A stretch of 15,683 nt of DNA from CAYPLH01 sp964411505 (GTDB taxonomy: Bacteria; Bacillota; Clostridia; CAYPLH01; DUMO01). Below, in pieces: positions 7,486-14,091 of the stretch (position 1 is the first letter of the stretch; each line of letters starts with the position of its first letter). The stretch covers positions 1 through 15,683 of the forward strand of contig CAYPLH010000077.1 of the NCBI GenBank assembly GCA_964411505.1, given 5' to 3'. A program made the translations under genes and the position numbers. The notes beneath the pieces were generated by a model. That model made no database searches and was not told the DNA's origin. It worked only from the letters and a program-made list of their open reading frames with translations.

Positions 7486-8545
7486 TAAAAATACCTCCCA
7501 CTATTTCTTTAAGCATCAATGGTGGAATTGACTCCCCAATACATTGGCGAATCAACAATTCAGGTGTATCATTAGGGATATTCCAATCCGCTGGTAGTGA
7601 ATTTAATAACATCAATTCCAACGGTGTCAACACCCTTGCATCTGAGTACGTACCATCTGGAAGCAATCTTCCTGGGTGTACATTTCTCTGAGAAGCGATA
7701 CAATCATTTCTTGTTGTAATAGTTGGAGCAGGAGAGTCCCATCGTATACGGCGATATGAAGATTCATAACCTTTGATTCTTGTGCCGTCTTTCTTTTGCG
7801 GGTAATAAACAGGATTTGAAAACGCCGATTTTCCAGTAGGAGTGTGCTTCATCCATAAAACATTTTCTTTAGTGTGTTTGCGTGCGAAATGCCATTTCAC
7901 ATCAGATTTTTCTCCCGCTTCTAACGAGGGCAGACTGCCTATTGATTGCTCCACCGTTATCTTCTCTTTCTTTTGTGGCCAATTCCATGTTTTATTTGGT
8001 TTGTGCATTTTGATAATAGCTCTTAGCCTTGTTTGAGGCACACCATAATCCGATGAATCAACAATTGCACTGTCAATTTTATAATTATCGCCAAATTCAT
8101 ACTCTAATATTTCTAAAACCGTTCTGTATTTTGAATCATACATGAGTTTCAATGTTAACAAAGCAGGAACATTTTCAATTAGAATATAATCAGGGTTAGT
8201 AATCTTTATTGCCTTAACAACATAAGTAATTAAGTAATTGCGTTTATCTGATTCCATAGTAACTTGACAACGGTTTTTTCCAGCAACACTCATTCCTTGA
8301 CAAGGTGGAGAGGCTAATAAAAAATCTACCTTTTTAGGACAAGCTTCAAAAATTTCAGAAAATATATTATCATCACTTATATCGCCACAAATGACTTTTG
8401 TGTCTGGACTAATAGCACTATATAAATTTGCTCTCTTTTCAAGAAGCTCATTTGCAACAACAATATCTATCCCTATATCTTTAAAATACGTTTCGCCTAT
8501 CCCCGCACTTGCGAAAAGAGATACACCCTTCAATCTTTTTGTCAT
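7478..8545 (-). CDS. DNA cytosine-5 methyltransferase, first copy
   Basis: A 355-residue cytosine-5 methyltransferase with motif I (SLFASAGIGE, 9-18), motif IV (ASPPCQG, catalytic Cys82), motif VI (IENVP, 123-127), motif VIII (QTRLRAII, 171-178), the IX region (RVLTPLE, 304-310) and motif X (CIGESIPP, 335-342). The region between VIII and IX, where target recognition is set, is short and close to that of the second copy up to about residue 276. It then differs at NDCIASQR versus SGSMSSHN. The start codon overlaps the regulator stop as ATGA, and no good separate RBS is visible, so translation is probably coupled to the regulator. There is no sign of an internal methylase promoter. Confidence 0.94.
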   Translation of the reverse strand: MTKRLKGVSLFASAGIGETYFKDIGIDIVVANELLEKRANLYSAISPDTKVICGDISDDNIFSEIFEACPKKVDFLLASPPCQGMSVAGKNRCQVTMESDKRNYLITYVVKAIKITNPDYILIENVPALLTLKLMYDSKYRTVLEILEYEFGDNYKIDSAIVDSSDYGVPQTRLRAIIKMHKPNKTWNWPQKKEKITVEQSIGSLPSLEAGEKSDVKWHFARKHTKENVLWMKHTPTGKSAFSNPVYYPQKKDGTRIKGYESSYRRIRWDSPAPTITTRNDCIASQRNVHPGRLLPDGTYSDARVLTPLELMLLNSLPADWNIPNDTPELLIRQCIGESIPPLMLKEIVGGIFNE

Positions 8546-8739
8546 AATAACACATCCATAACATCGCCAATATTACATTTCAAAGCCATGCAAATTTTAA
8601 TCATTACAGACATCGAAACAGGTTCATCATTTATTAGTTTTGACATCGTTGTGGAACCAATGCCAGTAATATCCTTCAAATCTTTTTTCTTCATCTTTAA
8701 GTCGATTAATCTTTTCCATAATTTATCATAAGAAATCAT
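8542..8739 (-). CDS. Small XRE-family regulator, probable controller of the R-M operon
   Basis: A 65-residue protein that is essentially one Cro/CI-type helix-turn-helix (about residues 8-60: KKKDLKDITGIGSTTMSKLI, then a third and fourth helix). Stand-alone HTH proteins of this size in front of restriction genes often act as controller (C) proteins or repressors. It is the first gene of the operon, overlaps the first methyltransferase by 4 bases and has an AGGTG-type RBS about 8 bases before its ATG. A palindrome over the predicted transcription start (8775-8788) fits autoregulation. The sequence is closer to YozG-like (HTH_26) regulators than to classic C proteins such as C.PvuII, as far as I can tell by eye. 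Confidence 0.85.
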   Translation of the reverse strand: MISYDKLWKRLIDLKMKKKDLKDITGIGSTTMSKLINDEPVSMSVMIKICMALKCNIGDVMDVLL

Positions 8740-8754
8740 AGACTACACCTCATA

Positions 8755-8788
8755 CCGACATATAGTTGATTTTCGCCGATATATCGGC
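8755..8788 (-). promoter_or_regulatory. Operator pair for the R-M controller
   Basis: GCCGATATATCGGC at 8775-8788 is a perfect 14-bp palindrome starting 6 bases after the -10 box, so it covers the expected +1. A related half-site CCGACATATAG (8755-8765) follows, with centres about 21 bp apart, two helical turns. Binding here would block transcription, pointing to negative feedback by the 65-residue regulator. The palindrome is seen; its ligand is inferred. Confidence 0.65.
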
Positions 8789-8794
8789 AGTTTC

Positions 8795-8823
8795 ATTATA
8801 ATTCATATGATGATATTTGTCAA
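8795..8823 (-). promoter_or_regulatory. Consensus sigma-A promoter of the R-M operon
   Basis: On the minus strand, TTGACA (8818-8823) and TATAAT (8795-8800) are both perfect and separated by exactly 17 bases. The regulator start codon lies 56 bases beyond the -10 box. It is the only strong promoter I see for regulator, methyltransferases, nuclease and TIGR04141 gene. Confidence 0.85.
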
Positions 8824-8861
8824 TACTACAGAGTAAAAATTATAAATTATTTCACATATAG

Positions 8862-8895
8862 AGGGGTACAACTTGTTAAAAGTCGCACCTCCCCT
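8862..8895 (-). terminator. Hairpin downstream of the relaxase gene
   Basis: GGTACAACTT (8865-8874) pairs with AAGTCGCACC (8880-8889) through eight Watson-Crick and two G-T pairs around a 5-base loop, and AGGGG/CCCCT can extend it. It begins 17 bases past the relaxase stop on the minus strand. No U-run follows, so termination may be weak or factor-dependent; it separates the mobilization operon from the R-M promoter. Confidence 0.4.
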
Positions 8896-8911
8896 TTAAA
8901 ACACATAATTT

Positions 8912-10249
8912 TCAAAACATTATTTCCCGTATCCTTGCTCTGTGCTTATCTGAAATGGATTTTCCTAGTCGCAGAATTTCATCAACATCTTTACACTTTC
9001 CTTCTATGCGTTCTATATCAATTAAAATACTATTGCACATATTCAAATTTCGTTGGCATTTTTTCAACTCCAAGTTTATTTTTTGAATCTTTTGTTCATT
9101 TTCTGCCTTGTTACTATAAAGTGATTTACGGGTTTTAATTAGCTCATTAATTCTATTACTTATACCATCTATAGAACTATTTAAATCACCTATTGTTTCA
9201 ACGTTATTATCATGCAAGAATCGAAATTGCTTTTTATACCGCTCGAACTTGATAACTTCTTCTCTCATATAAGCTGATACTCTGCCCGGAGTTTCTTTTT
9301 TGCGTATTTTACCCAACAAATATAAATAATGATAATATAGCGCTATAAAGCCTTTCAACTTTTTAGGCTCATATTTTTTCAACCACTCATTATCTTCTTT
9401 CACCGGTTTAGGCAACTCAATTATGCCATTTCTTGAAGCTATAATTCGTTCTTTAATCATATCTATGGTGTAATTGTCACCAAGGGATTTAAGCCTTACA
9501 AATCTTTTCGAATATTTAGGTTTTACAGATGGATATTTAATATTATCACCTATTTTCATTTCATATCCACGCTTATGTAATGTATTTATAAAGTCTTTAA
9601 AAGTATAAGAACATTTGATCATATTATCAATCTCATCGCGAATTTGGCTTCTTATGGTGGGAAGACCTTCTTTTTCAGCTTTCCATTCCGCATAATGCTT
9701 CCCTCTATTTTTAGGATTGGTTATAACTGACAGACCATGCTCGTGGCAAAGCCTATCTGATATTGAGCGAATCAATTTGTAATTTGATTTGTTATCGTAA
9801 TATTTCTTTCCATCAATAAATGATACTGAATTGATAACAAAATGATTGTGAACGTGGTGTTTGTTTAAGTGAGTAGCCACAACGACTTCAAACCTGTCAC
9901 CCCACATTTCTTCTGCTAATTTTAAACCTATGCTATGCGCTAATTCTGGTGCAACCTCGCTGGGCTTAAAACTCTGTATGGCATGAAAAGCTGTTATACC
10001 ATCAGTTTTATTAAACTGCATTTTTGTTTGTATCATCTTTTCCTTAGCAGTATCGGGTGTAGTATTTACACCCGATACAAATAAAGTTCTTTCCGTTTTA
10101 TAATCGTCTATTGCATAATCAACAACATGATGCAGTCCTGAAATATTATTATTTTCTGTTATACTTTTATCTGTTTTAGATGAATCAACAGCATAATTGA
10201 GTAGAAAATCAACCCGACCTTTTATGCTCCAGATTTTCGTTGTAGCCAC
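8912..10249 (-). CDS. MOBP-type relaxase / mobilization nuclease
   Basis: This 445-residue protein nicks oriT and pilots the strand during mobilization. The N-terminal relaxase domain shows the candidate catalytic Tyr19 in LLNYAVDSSKT (16-26, the Y...KT pattern of MOBP relaxases). It also has a metal-binding His cluster, THLNKHHVHNHFVIN (126-140; His131, His132, His134, His136). The C-terminal third (about 345-430) is rich in Lys, Glu and Leu and looks like a coiled coil, with no primase or helicase domain visible. The start is GTG at 10249, inside the last codons of mobC (28-base overlap), with AAAGGA about 10 bases upstream, so the two are coupled. The gene is intact. Absence of a nearby VirD4 coupling protein implies dependence on a helper conjugation system. 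Confidence 0.92.
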   Translation of the reverse strand: MATTKIWSIKGRVDFLLNYAVDSSKTDKSITENNNISGLHHVVDYAIDDYKTERTLFVSGVNTTPDTAKEKMIQTKMQFNKTDGITAFHAIQSFKPSEVAPELAHSIGLKLAEEMWGDRFEVVVATHLNKHHVHNHFVINSVSFIDGKKYYDNKSNYKLIRSISDRLCHEHGLSVITNPKNRGKHYAEWKAEKEGLPTIRSQIRDEIDNMIKCSYTFKDFINTLHKRGYEMKIGDNIKYPSVKPKYSKRFVRLKSLGDNYTIDMIKERIIASRNGIIELPKPVKEDNEWLKKYEPKKLKGFIALYYHYLYLLGKIRKKETPGRVSAYMREEVIKFERYKKQFRFLHDNNVETIGDLNSSIDGISNRINELIKTRKSLYSNKAENEQKIQKINLELKKCQRNLNMCNSILIDIERIEGKCKDVDEILRLGKSISDKHRARIREIMF

Positions 10250-10581
10250 AACATATCAATCCTTTCCGGAATTACCACAGCCTTATTAATTTTTAAAATT
10301 TCAGCTTCTAACTTTGTAGATTGTTCCATATAGTAATTCTTATCTATTATCCCAGTTGTATTTGCTACCTTTGCTATTTGATTCAAATTATTACCAATGC
10401 AATTTAACTCCTTAATCGTTTCATGATATGCAATTGGAGGACTTTCTTTAGGAAAGTATCCATTAATCACCATCCGAATATACGCTGATTTTGAAAGATT
10501 GCATCTGTGTAAAATTTTATCAAGCCTATCTCTTTCTTTTTCGTTTATTCGTATATTTAAACTGAAATTCCGGTTTCTCAC
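10222..10581 (-). CDS. mobC: MobC relaxosome accessory protein
   Basis: A 119-residue protein with an N-terminal ribbon-helix-helix (FSLNIRINEKERDRLDKIL, then LSKSAYIRMVI) and the MobC hallmark LNCIGNNLNQIAKVANTTG (59-77). MobC binds next to nic, helps melt oriT and recruits the relaxase. It starts with GTG at 10581, which has AAAGGAG 9 bases upstream; the relaxase reading frame overlaps its end. The candidate oriT lies immediately upstream, the usual place for this family. Confidence 0.92.
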   Translation of the reverse strand: MRNRNFSLNIRINEKERDRLDKILHRCNLSKSAYIRMVINGYFPKESPPIAYHETIKELNCIGNNLNQIAKVANTTGIIDKNYYMEQSTKLEAEILKINKAVVIPERIDMLWLQRKSGA

Positions 10582-10608
10582 TATATATCACTCCTTTCGT
10601 TTTGGGTA

Positions 10609-10656
10609 TTAGGGTAACCCTAAAATCGAATTTGTAATGCCAAATTCAGTGCTTGC
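10609..10656. other. Candidate origin of transfer (oriT)
   Basis: The 85-base gap between tnpV and mobC holds two adjacent hairpins. TTAGGG (10609-10614) pairs with CCCTAA (10618-10623). GAATTTG (10628-10634) pairs with CAAATTC (10641-10647) around TAATGC and is followed at once by AGTGCTTGC (10648-10656). An inverted repeat followed by a short nic-like sequence directly upstream of mobC and the relaxase is the standard oriT layout of MOBP systems. A second possible stem, TTGTAAT with ATTACAA, overlaps it. The nic position is not known. Confidence 0.6.
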
Positions 10657-10666
10657 TATTACAATG

Positions 10667-11002
10667 TCATACATAGATTAATTCTTTTGCTATAACTTCT
10701 TCAGCACTTGATTTTAGGTTGTTCATAAAGCCTACCCACTCCATTTGATGTGTTGATTTATTAGGCGCATCTGCTTCTCCATTCTTCAAAAATTGCTCTA
10801 AAATTGTTTTAGACCGCTCGTCTATTTCATACAAATGTTTAGGCAAATTACCACTTATCATTAAATTGGCATAAAAACCTTTCCTATGTTTTTTAATAAA
10901 ATCCAATCTAAGTTGACCATACTTGCCAATGGAAAAATCTTGCTTAGGTAATGTTAAATCAGGCAAATAGTAATCTCCATGTTTTGTGTAAGTAATATTC
11001 AT
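10667..11002 (-). CDS. tnpV: TnpV-family transposon-encoded protein
   Basis: This 111-residue protein matches TnpV, the small protein first noted on clostridial mobilizable transposons. Landmarks are NITYTKHGDYYLPDLTLP (2-19), IGKYGQLRLDF (26-36) and the C-terminal MEWVGFMNNLKSSAEEVIAKELIYV region. Its biochemical role is not established; it recurs beside mobilization genes without a transposase, as here. AGGAGG lies 8 bases before the ATG at 11002. It precedes the candidate oriT and mobC in the same direction, so it probably belongs to the mobilization operon. Confidence 0.88.
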   Translation of the reverse strand: MNITYTKHGDYYLPDLTLPKQDFSIGKYGQLRLDFIKKHRKGFYANLMISGNLPKHLYEIDERSKTILEQFLKNGEADAPNKSTHQMEWVGFMNNLKSSAEEVIAKELIYV

Positions 11003-11038
11003 AATCTAATCCTCCTATATATTTTCTTAATTATCTAT

Positions 11039-11061
11039 ACAGGAATGTGACACATTCCTGT
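11039..11061. promoter_or_regulatory. Near-perfect 23-base palindrome between two small genes
   Basis: ACAGGAATGTG (11039-11049) and CACATTCCTGT (11051-11061) are perfect reverse complements around a single A. It lies 20 bases past the 77-residue gene stop and 36 bases before the tnpV start. It could be a terminator without a U-run, an mRNA processing stem or a protein-binding operator. Confidence 0.5.
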
Positions 11062-11081
11062 CGTTATTGCTAAAGTGAAAA

Positions 11082-11315
11082 TCACCAACGGAAATCATCC
11101 GGCACACCTCTTTTGTCCAAATATTTTTTTCGTGCCACTTCACGTTCCTTTGCTGTTTCGGCTGTTTTATATTTTGTGTAATGCTCACGCATAACCATGG
11201 AATCAAACTTCTTTTCAAGCTCCCTTTTTATATCTTCTTTAAGCTCATACATTTCAGCCAAATGATAACATGTTAATTTTAAAAATAAATCTTGTGGAAT
11301 TTGTACGTTTTTCAT
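11082..11315 (-). CDS. Small conserved mobile-element protein, function unknown
   Basis: A 77-residue, strongly charged, alpha-helical protein beginning MKNVQIPQDLFLKL and ending KRGVPDDFRW. The family is familiar from clostridial integrative elements, where it is sometimes mislabelled complexin-like, but no function is known to me. The middle (EDIKRELEKKFDSMVMREHY) looks like a single long amphipathic helix; there is no membrane segment or recognisable catalytic residue. I chose the ATG at 11315, which has AGGTGAGG just upstream, over a TTG five codons earlier that overlaps this RBS. It sits between the RepA-like ATPase and tnpV, with hairpins on both sides. Confidence 0.75.
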   Translation of the reverse strand: MKNVQIPQDLFLKLTCYHLAEMYELKEDIKRELEKKFDSMVMREHYTKYKTAETAKEREVARKKYLDKRGVPDDFRW

Positions 11316-11333
11316 AACCTCACCTTTCAAGGT

Positions 11334-11371
11334 GGCAAGGCGCCCCTTTTATAAGATAGGGGCATCTTGCC
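11334..11371. repeat. Long two-part hairpin upstream of the small conserved gene
   Basis: GGCAAG (11334-11339) pairs with CTTGCC (11366-11371), and GCCCCT (11342-11347) pairs with AGGGGC (11358-11363), with a 2x2 internal loop and a 10-base terminal loop. It fills most of the gap between the RepA-like ATPase gene and the 77-residue gene. There is no U-run on the minus strand. It may tune expression between the two genes or serve as a replication or processing structure. Confidence 0.55.
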
Positions 11372-11388
11372 ATCTTCCTTTCTATAAA

Positions 11389-12339
11389 TTATAATTCCCA
11401 GTACCACTGATTACCTATTTTTTTGGATTTGATGTCTACTTCCACCTTTGCATTCCGTAGAGTCTTTTCCGATATACCTTTTTCATCTGCCAACCTTTTT
11501 ATCTCTATTTGAGCCATTTTCCCATCAGCAAGTATATTTTCAAGAAAGTCTATAGCTGTTTTCCTTTTTGCACCTTTTACATTACCTGAAAGCAGATCAT
11601 CAGCAGTTACATCATACTCACCAATCCACTCAAAACCATTTTCCTCACTCAATCTAAAAGCGATGGAGCTGGACTCCGGTGCAAGGGAACTTTTAAGTTG
11701 GCAAACTGCCCTTATTTCCGGCTCGTCCTTTATTCGTCCAATCAATAAAACACTTCTTGCAGCAGCCTGAAAGTCAATAGAGCCTAACCCTCGATAAGCA
11801 GATTTACCCATGCTGCATTTATTCATATGCCCTATTAAAACAACCGCACAACGATATTTTTCAGCAAGCCCTCCAATATGCTTCATAACAGGTCTTATTT
11901 CATTTGCACGGTGCATATCAACAGTTGCCCCTAAAAATCCCTGTATTGGGTCTAACACAACCAGTTTTGCACCTGTTACTTCAAGTGCCTTTTCCAATCG
12001 ATTATCCATCATCGTAAGAGGGTTTTTTCTATCATCAATTACAAGCACTTTTGAACAATCCGCATTTGCAGAGAGAAGGCGAGGTTTTATTGTATCCCCT
12101 AATCCATCCTCAGCAGTTTGATATATTACGTTTATAGGTGGTTTGGCTTCTTCACCAATTACACTCTCTCCATTGGTCAGTCTGGCGATAATCTGTAAAG
12201 CAAGTGTTGTTTTCCCTTCTCCTGGATCGCCTTGAATAATCGTTACTTTTCCATAAGGGATAAATGGATATAGTAGCCATTCTACCTTTTCAACTTTGAC
12301 ATCTTTCATGTTTATTAACTTTAACTCATTGTTGTTCAA
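11389..12339 (-). CDS. RepA/RecA-like AAA ATPase (probable hexameric helicase)
   Basis: A 316-residue P-loop ATPase of the RecA/RepA class found on plasmids and integrative elements. Walker A is GDPGEGKTT (37-45) and Walker B is LVVLDP (126-131); a third conserved stretch is VVLIGHMNKCSMGKSAYRGL, with the RepA-like GKSAYRGLGS pattern. The C-terminus (about residues 250-316) resembles a winged helix that could bind DNA. I chose the TTG at 12339 because GGAAGGAG lies 8 bases before it. An ATG 26 codons upstream has an AAGGA only one base away and would place codons in an inverted-repeat region. It probably unwinds the element during replication or transfer. No separate primase or initiator gene is seen. 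Confidence 0.85.
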   Translation of the reverse strand: MNNNELKLINMKDVKVEKVEWLLYPFIPYGKVTIIQGDPGEGKTTLALQIIARLTNGESVIGEEAKPPINVIYQTAEDGLGDTIKPRLLSANADCSKVLVIDDRKNPLTMMDNRLEKALEVTGAKLVVLDPIQGFLGATVDMHRANEIRPVMKHIGGLAEKYRCAVVLIGHMNKCSMGKSAYRGLGSIDFQAAARSVLLIGRIKDEPEIRAVCQLKSSLAPESSSIAFRLSEENGFEWIGEYDVTADDLLSGNVKGAKRKTAIDFLENILADGKMAQIEIKRLADEKGISEKTLRNAKVEVDIKSKKIGNQWYWEL

Positions 12340-12370
12340 AAATTTCACTCCTTCCCATTGAAAAGTTAAT

Positions 12371-12421
12371 GGAAATGTGATAAAATTTAGTTGTGTTTGG
12401 AAATTGTTTAACCACATTTCC
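12371..12421. repeat. 9-bp inverted repeat upstream of the RepA-like gene
   Basis: GGAAATGTG (12371-12379) and CACATTTCC (12413-12421) are perfect reverse complements, 33 bases apart. They lie in the leader of the RepA-like gene, next to the stronger hairpin at 12424-12453. Together they could make alternative RNA folds. Confidence 0.4.
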
Positions 12422-12423
12422 TT

Positions 12424-12453
12424 GTCCTAAAGTATTTAGCGGTACTTTAGGAC
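12424..12453 (-). promoter_or_regulatory. Perfect 11-bp hairpin overlapping the end of the mobC-like gene
   Basis: GTCCTAAAGTA (12424-12434) pairs with TACTTTAGGAC (12443-12453) around an 8-base loop. The stem includes the stop codon of the upstream 112-residue gene on the minus strand. No U-run follows, so it is more likely an attenuator-like or mRNA-stabilising stem than a full terminator. It separates the int operon from the RepA-like gene. Confidence 0.5.
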
Positions 12454-12785
12454 TTTTCATTTTCATCAGATTTTTCTTTCAGTCCATTATAAGTTTGTGC
12501 GACGATGCTTATCAATGAAATAAAGTCTTCAGTAAGGTCACTGCATTTTTCAACACGCCTTAATTCTGACAATATCTCTGACATTTGATTCCTCAAAGCC
12601 TTAAAAACTCTTGTATTTCCTTGTACGACAACATCGCGCTCCGATAATCTTTTAATAATATAGTCCTGTTTTGTAAGCCCTGATAGCTTTACACGAGCAT
12701 TTAAATCATCTCGTTCTTCAGGTGAAGCTCTGAAAGAAACAATAACATTCCTCCATCTGCCCTGCTTATCTAATGTTTTTAACAT
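12447..12785 (-). CDS. MobC-like ribbon-helix-helix protein
   Basis: A 112-residue protein with a ribbon-helix-helix signature: RNVIVSFRASPEERDDLNAR (12-31) and SGLTKQDYIIKRL (35-47). The second half is helical (VFKALRNQMSEILSELRRVE) and ends with a charged tail. Proteins of this type are often annotated as mobilization proteins, but this copy lies directly after the integrase and is separate from the mobC/relaxase pair. A role in DNA binding at the element, such as partition, plasmid-form regulation or recombination accessory factor, is equally possible. It overlaps the integrase gene by 7 bases, and its AAAGGA RBS lies within that gene. Confidence 0.8.
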   Translation of the reverse strand: MLKTLDKQGRWRNVIVSFRASPEERDDLNARVKLSGLTKQDYIIKRLSERDVVVQGNTRVFKALRNQMSEILSELRRVEKCSDLTEDFISLISIVAQTYNGLKEKSDENEKS

Positions 12786-13855
12786 TCCAAATCAATCCTT
12801 TCATTGTTGAGTTTATCTGCCATCTCAATTTGGGTTGTAGGAAACAAATGAGCATAATTGTATGTAATATCTATGCTTTCATGTCCTACCCTTTCGGCAA
12901 TTGCAACTGCTGAAAACCCCATATCTATTAATAATGATATATGACTGTGGCGAATACAATGTAAAGAAATGCGTTTGATTCCTGCTGCTTTTGAGCCCCT
13001 TGTCATTTCGTGATGAAGATAATGTTTTGTTACAGTAAACATTCGTCTATCAGGAGCTATCCCATATAAACTTTTAATATAATCTTGTATTTCATCACAT
13101 AAAAAGTCTGGCATATTAATTACCCTATTACTTTTTTCGGTTTTAGGAGTTGTGATTATGTCTTTGCCCTTCAACCTCTGGTATGATTTGTTAATAGTGA
13201 CTGTTTTGTATTTAAAATCAAAATCATTAGGTGTAAGAGCAAGTAATTCACCAACCCTAATACCACACCAATAAAGCATTTCAAAAGCATAAAAAGATAA
13301 TGGTTTATCCATCATTTCATCGGCAAATTTAAGATATTCTTCTTTAGTCCAAAATTCTTTCTCTTTACTTTTAGATTTTCCCATGTTTCCAACTTTTGTA
13401 GCTACATTTTGAGAGAGACCATAATACTTAACAGCATGATTGAAAACCGCACTTAGCTGATTATGCAATGTTTTAAGATAAACAGGTGAATATGCCTTTC
13501 CACTTTCATCTCTGTAATTAATCATCACATTTTGCCAGGCAATTATGTCTTTAGGCTGAATGTCGCATAATTTGCGGTTTCCAAAGTATGGCAGCAACTT
13601 TTTGTCTATAATGTGTTCTTTTGTCATCCATGTGTTTTCCTTTAATCTTGCCGATAAATCATCTTTATAAATCTTAATAAAACTGCTGAAAGTCATGTCC
13701 ATATCAGCCCTTGCCTTACTAAGCTGCTCTCGCTCCCATGCCTGAGCATCACGTTTTGTTAAAAAACCTCTTTTTTGAGTTTGTTTCCGATTGCCCAACC
13801 AGTCTGTATAACGATATACCGCCCTCCATTTTTCACCGTCCCTATAAACTCCCAC
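12779..13855 (-). CDS. int: Tyrosine integrase, Tn916 class
   Basis: A 358-residue phage-type integrase that cuts and rejoins att sites to insert or excise the element. An AP2-like arm-binding domain covers residues 1-45 (GEKWRAVYRYTD, then KQTQKRGFLTKRDAQAWE). A SAM-like core-binding domain follows (about 52-155). The catalytic set is complete: Arg200 (CGIRVGE), probable Lys238, His299 and Arg302 (LHCIRHSH), His325 (RVGHES) and Tyr334 (YNYAHL). It starts with GTG at 13855, which has AAGGAG 8 bases before it, immediately after the excisionase-like gene. Oddly, int is far from the left att-like site and is followed by backbone genes rather than by an element end. Confidence 0.95.
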   Translation of the reverse strand: MGVYRDGEKWRAVYRYTDWLGNRKQTQKRGFLTKRDAQAWEREQLSKARADMDMTFSSFIKIYKDDLSARLKENTWMTKEHIIDKKLLPYFGNRKLCDIQPKDIIAWQNVMINYRDESGKAYSPVYLKTLHNQLSAVFNHAVKYYGLSQNVATKVGNMGKSKSKEKEFWTKEEYLKFADEMMDKPLSFYAFEMLYWCGIRVGELLALTPNDFDFKYKTVTINKSYQRLKGKDIITTPKTEKSNRVINMPDFLCDEIQDYIKSLYGIAPDRRMFTVTKHYLHHEMTRGSKAAGIKRISLHCIRHSHISLLIDMGFSAVAIAERVGHESIDITYNYAHLFPTTQIEMADKLNNERIDLEC

Positions 13856-13856
13856 T

Positions 13857-14054
13857 TTAATCGCTCCTTTCTTGCATTAGGTTTTGATAGCAAACCTTCT
13901 CAATAAAATACCTTTTGCTTATTCTGCCAGAAATCGTTAAATAACCTTTCGCTTTTAGTTGCTTATTCAAGGTTTGTATCACCTTATAAGCATAGGACTT
14001 TGATACTCCAAGTATTTCAGCCACATCATCTGCTCGAATGAAAGTATTTTTCAC
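13857..14054 (-). CDS. xis: Excisionase-like helix-turn-helix protein
   Basis: A 65-residue MerR/Xis-like winged helix-turn-helix: FIRADDVAEILGVSKSYAYK, followed by a wing segment (GYLTISGRISKRYFIEKV). Proteins of this size directly before a Tn916-class integrase normally bend DNA at the att sites to direct excision. I chose the GTG at 14054, which has AAAGGAG 8 bases upstream; a GTG three codons earlier overlaps that RBS. The stop codon lies one base before the integrase start, so the two genes form a coupled operon read from the perfect promoter at 14121-14149. Confidence 0.88.
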   Translation of the reverse strand: MKNTFIRADDVAEILGVSKSYAYKVIQTLNKQLKAKGYLTISGRISKRYFIEKVCYQNLMQERSD

Positions 14055-14091
14055 ATTTATCACTCCTTTACTATAATATTATACTTTTTCG

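Noticed and set aside
10667..11002. tnpV as evidence for a separate transposon with its own transposase
   Set aside because: No serine recombinase or transposase is present nearby; TnpV commonly accompanies mobilization genes without one.
11027..11218. 63-codon minus-strand frame overlapping the 77-residue gene
   Set aside because: It lies almost wholly inside the real gene in another frame and lacks an RBS.
12340..12417. Longer N-terminus for the RepA-like ATPase starting at 12417
   Set aside because: The AAGGA there is only one base from the ATG, and the extra 26 codons lie in an inverted-repeat region; the TTG at 12339 has a strong GGAAGGAG.
13843..13855. ACTCCCAC near the integrase start as another att-like copy
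   Set aside because: It is simply the GTG GGA GTT start of int, matches fewer bases than the true copies and has no CTCG following.
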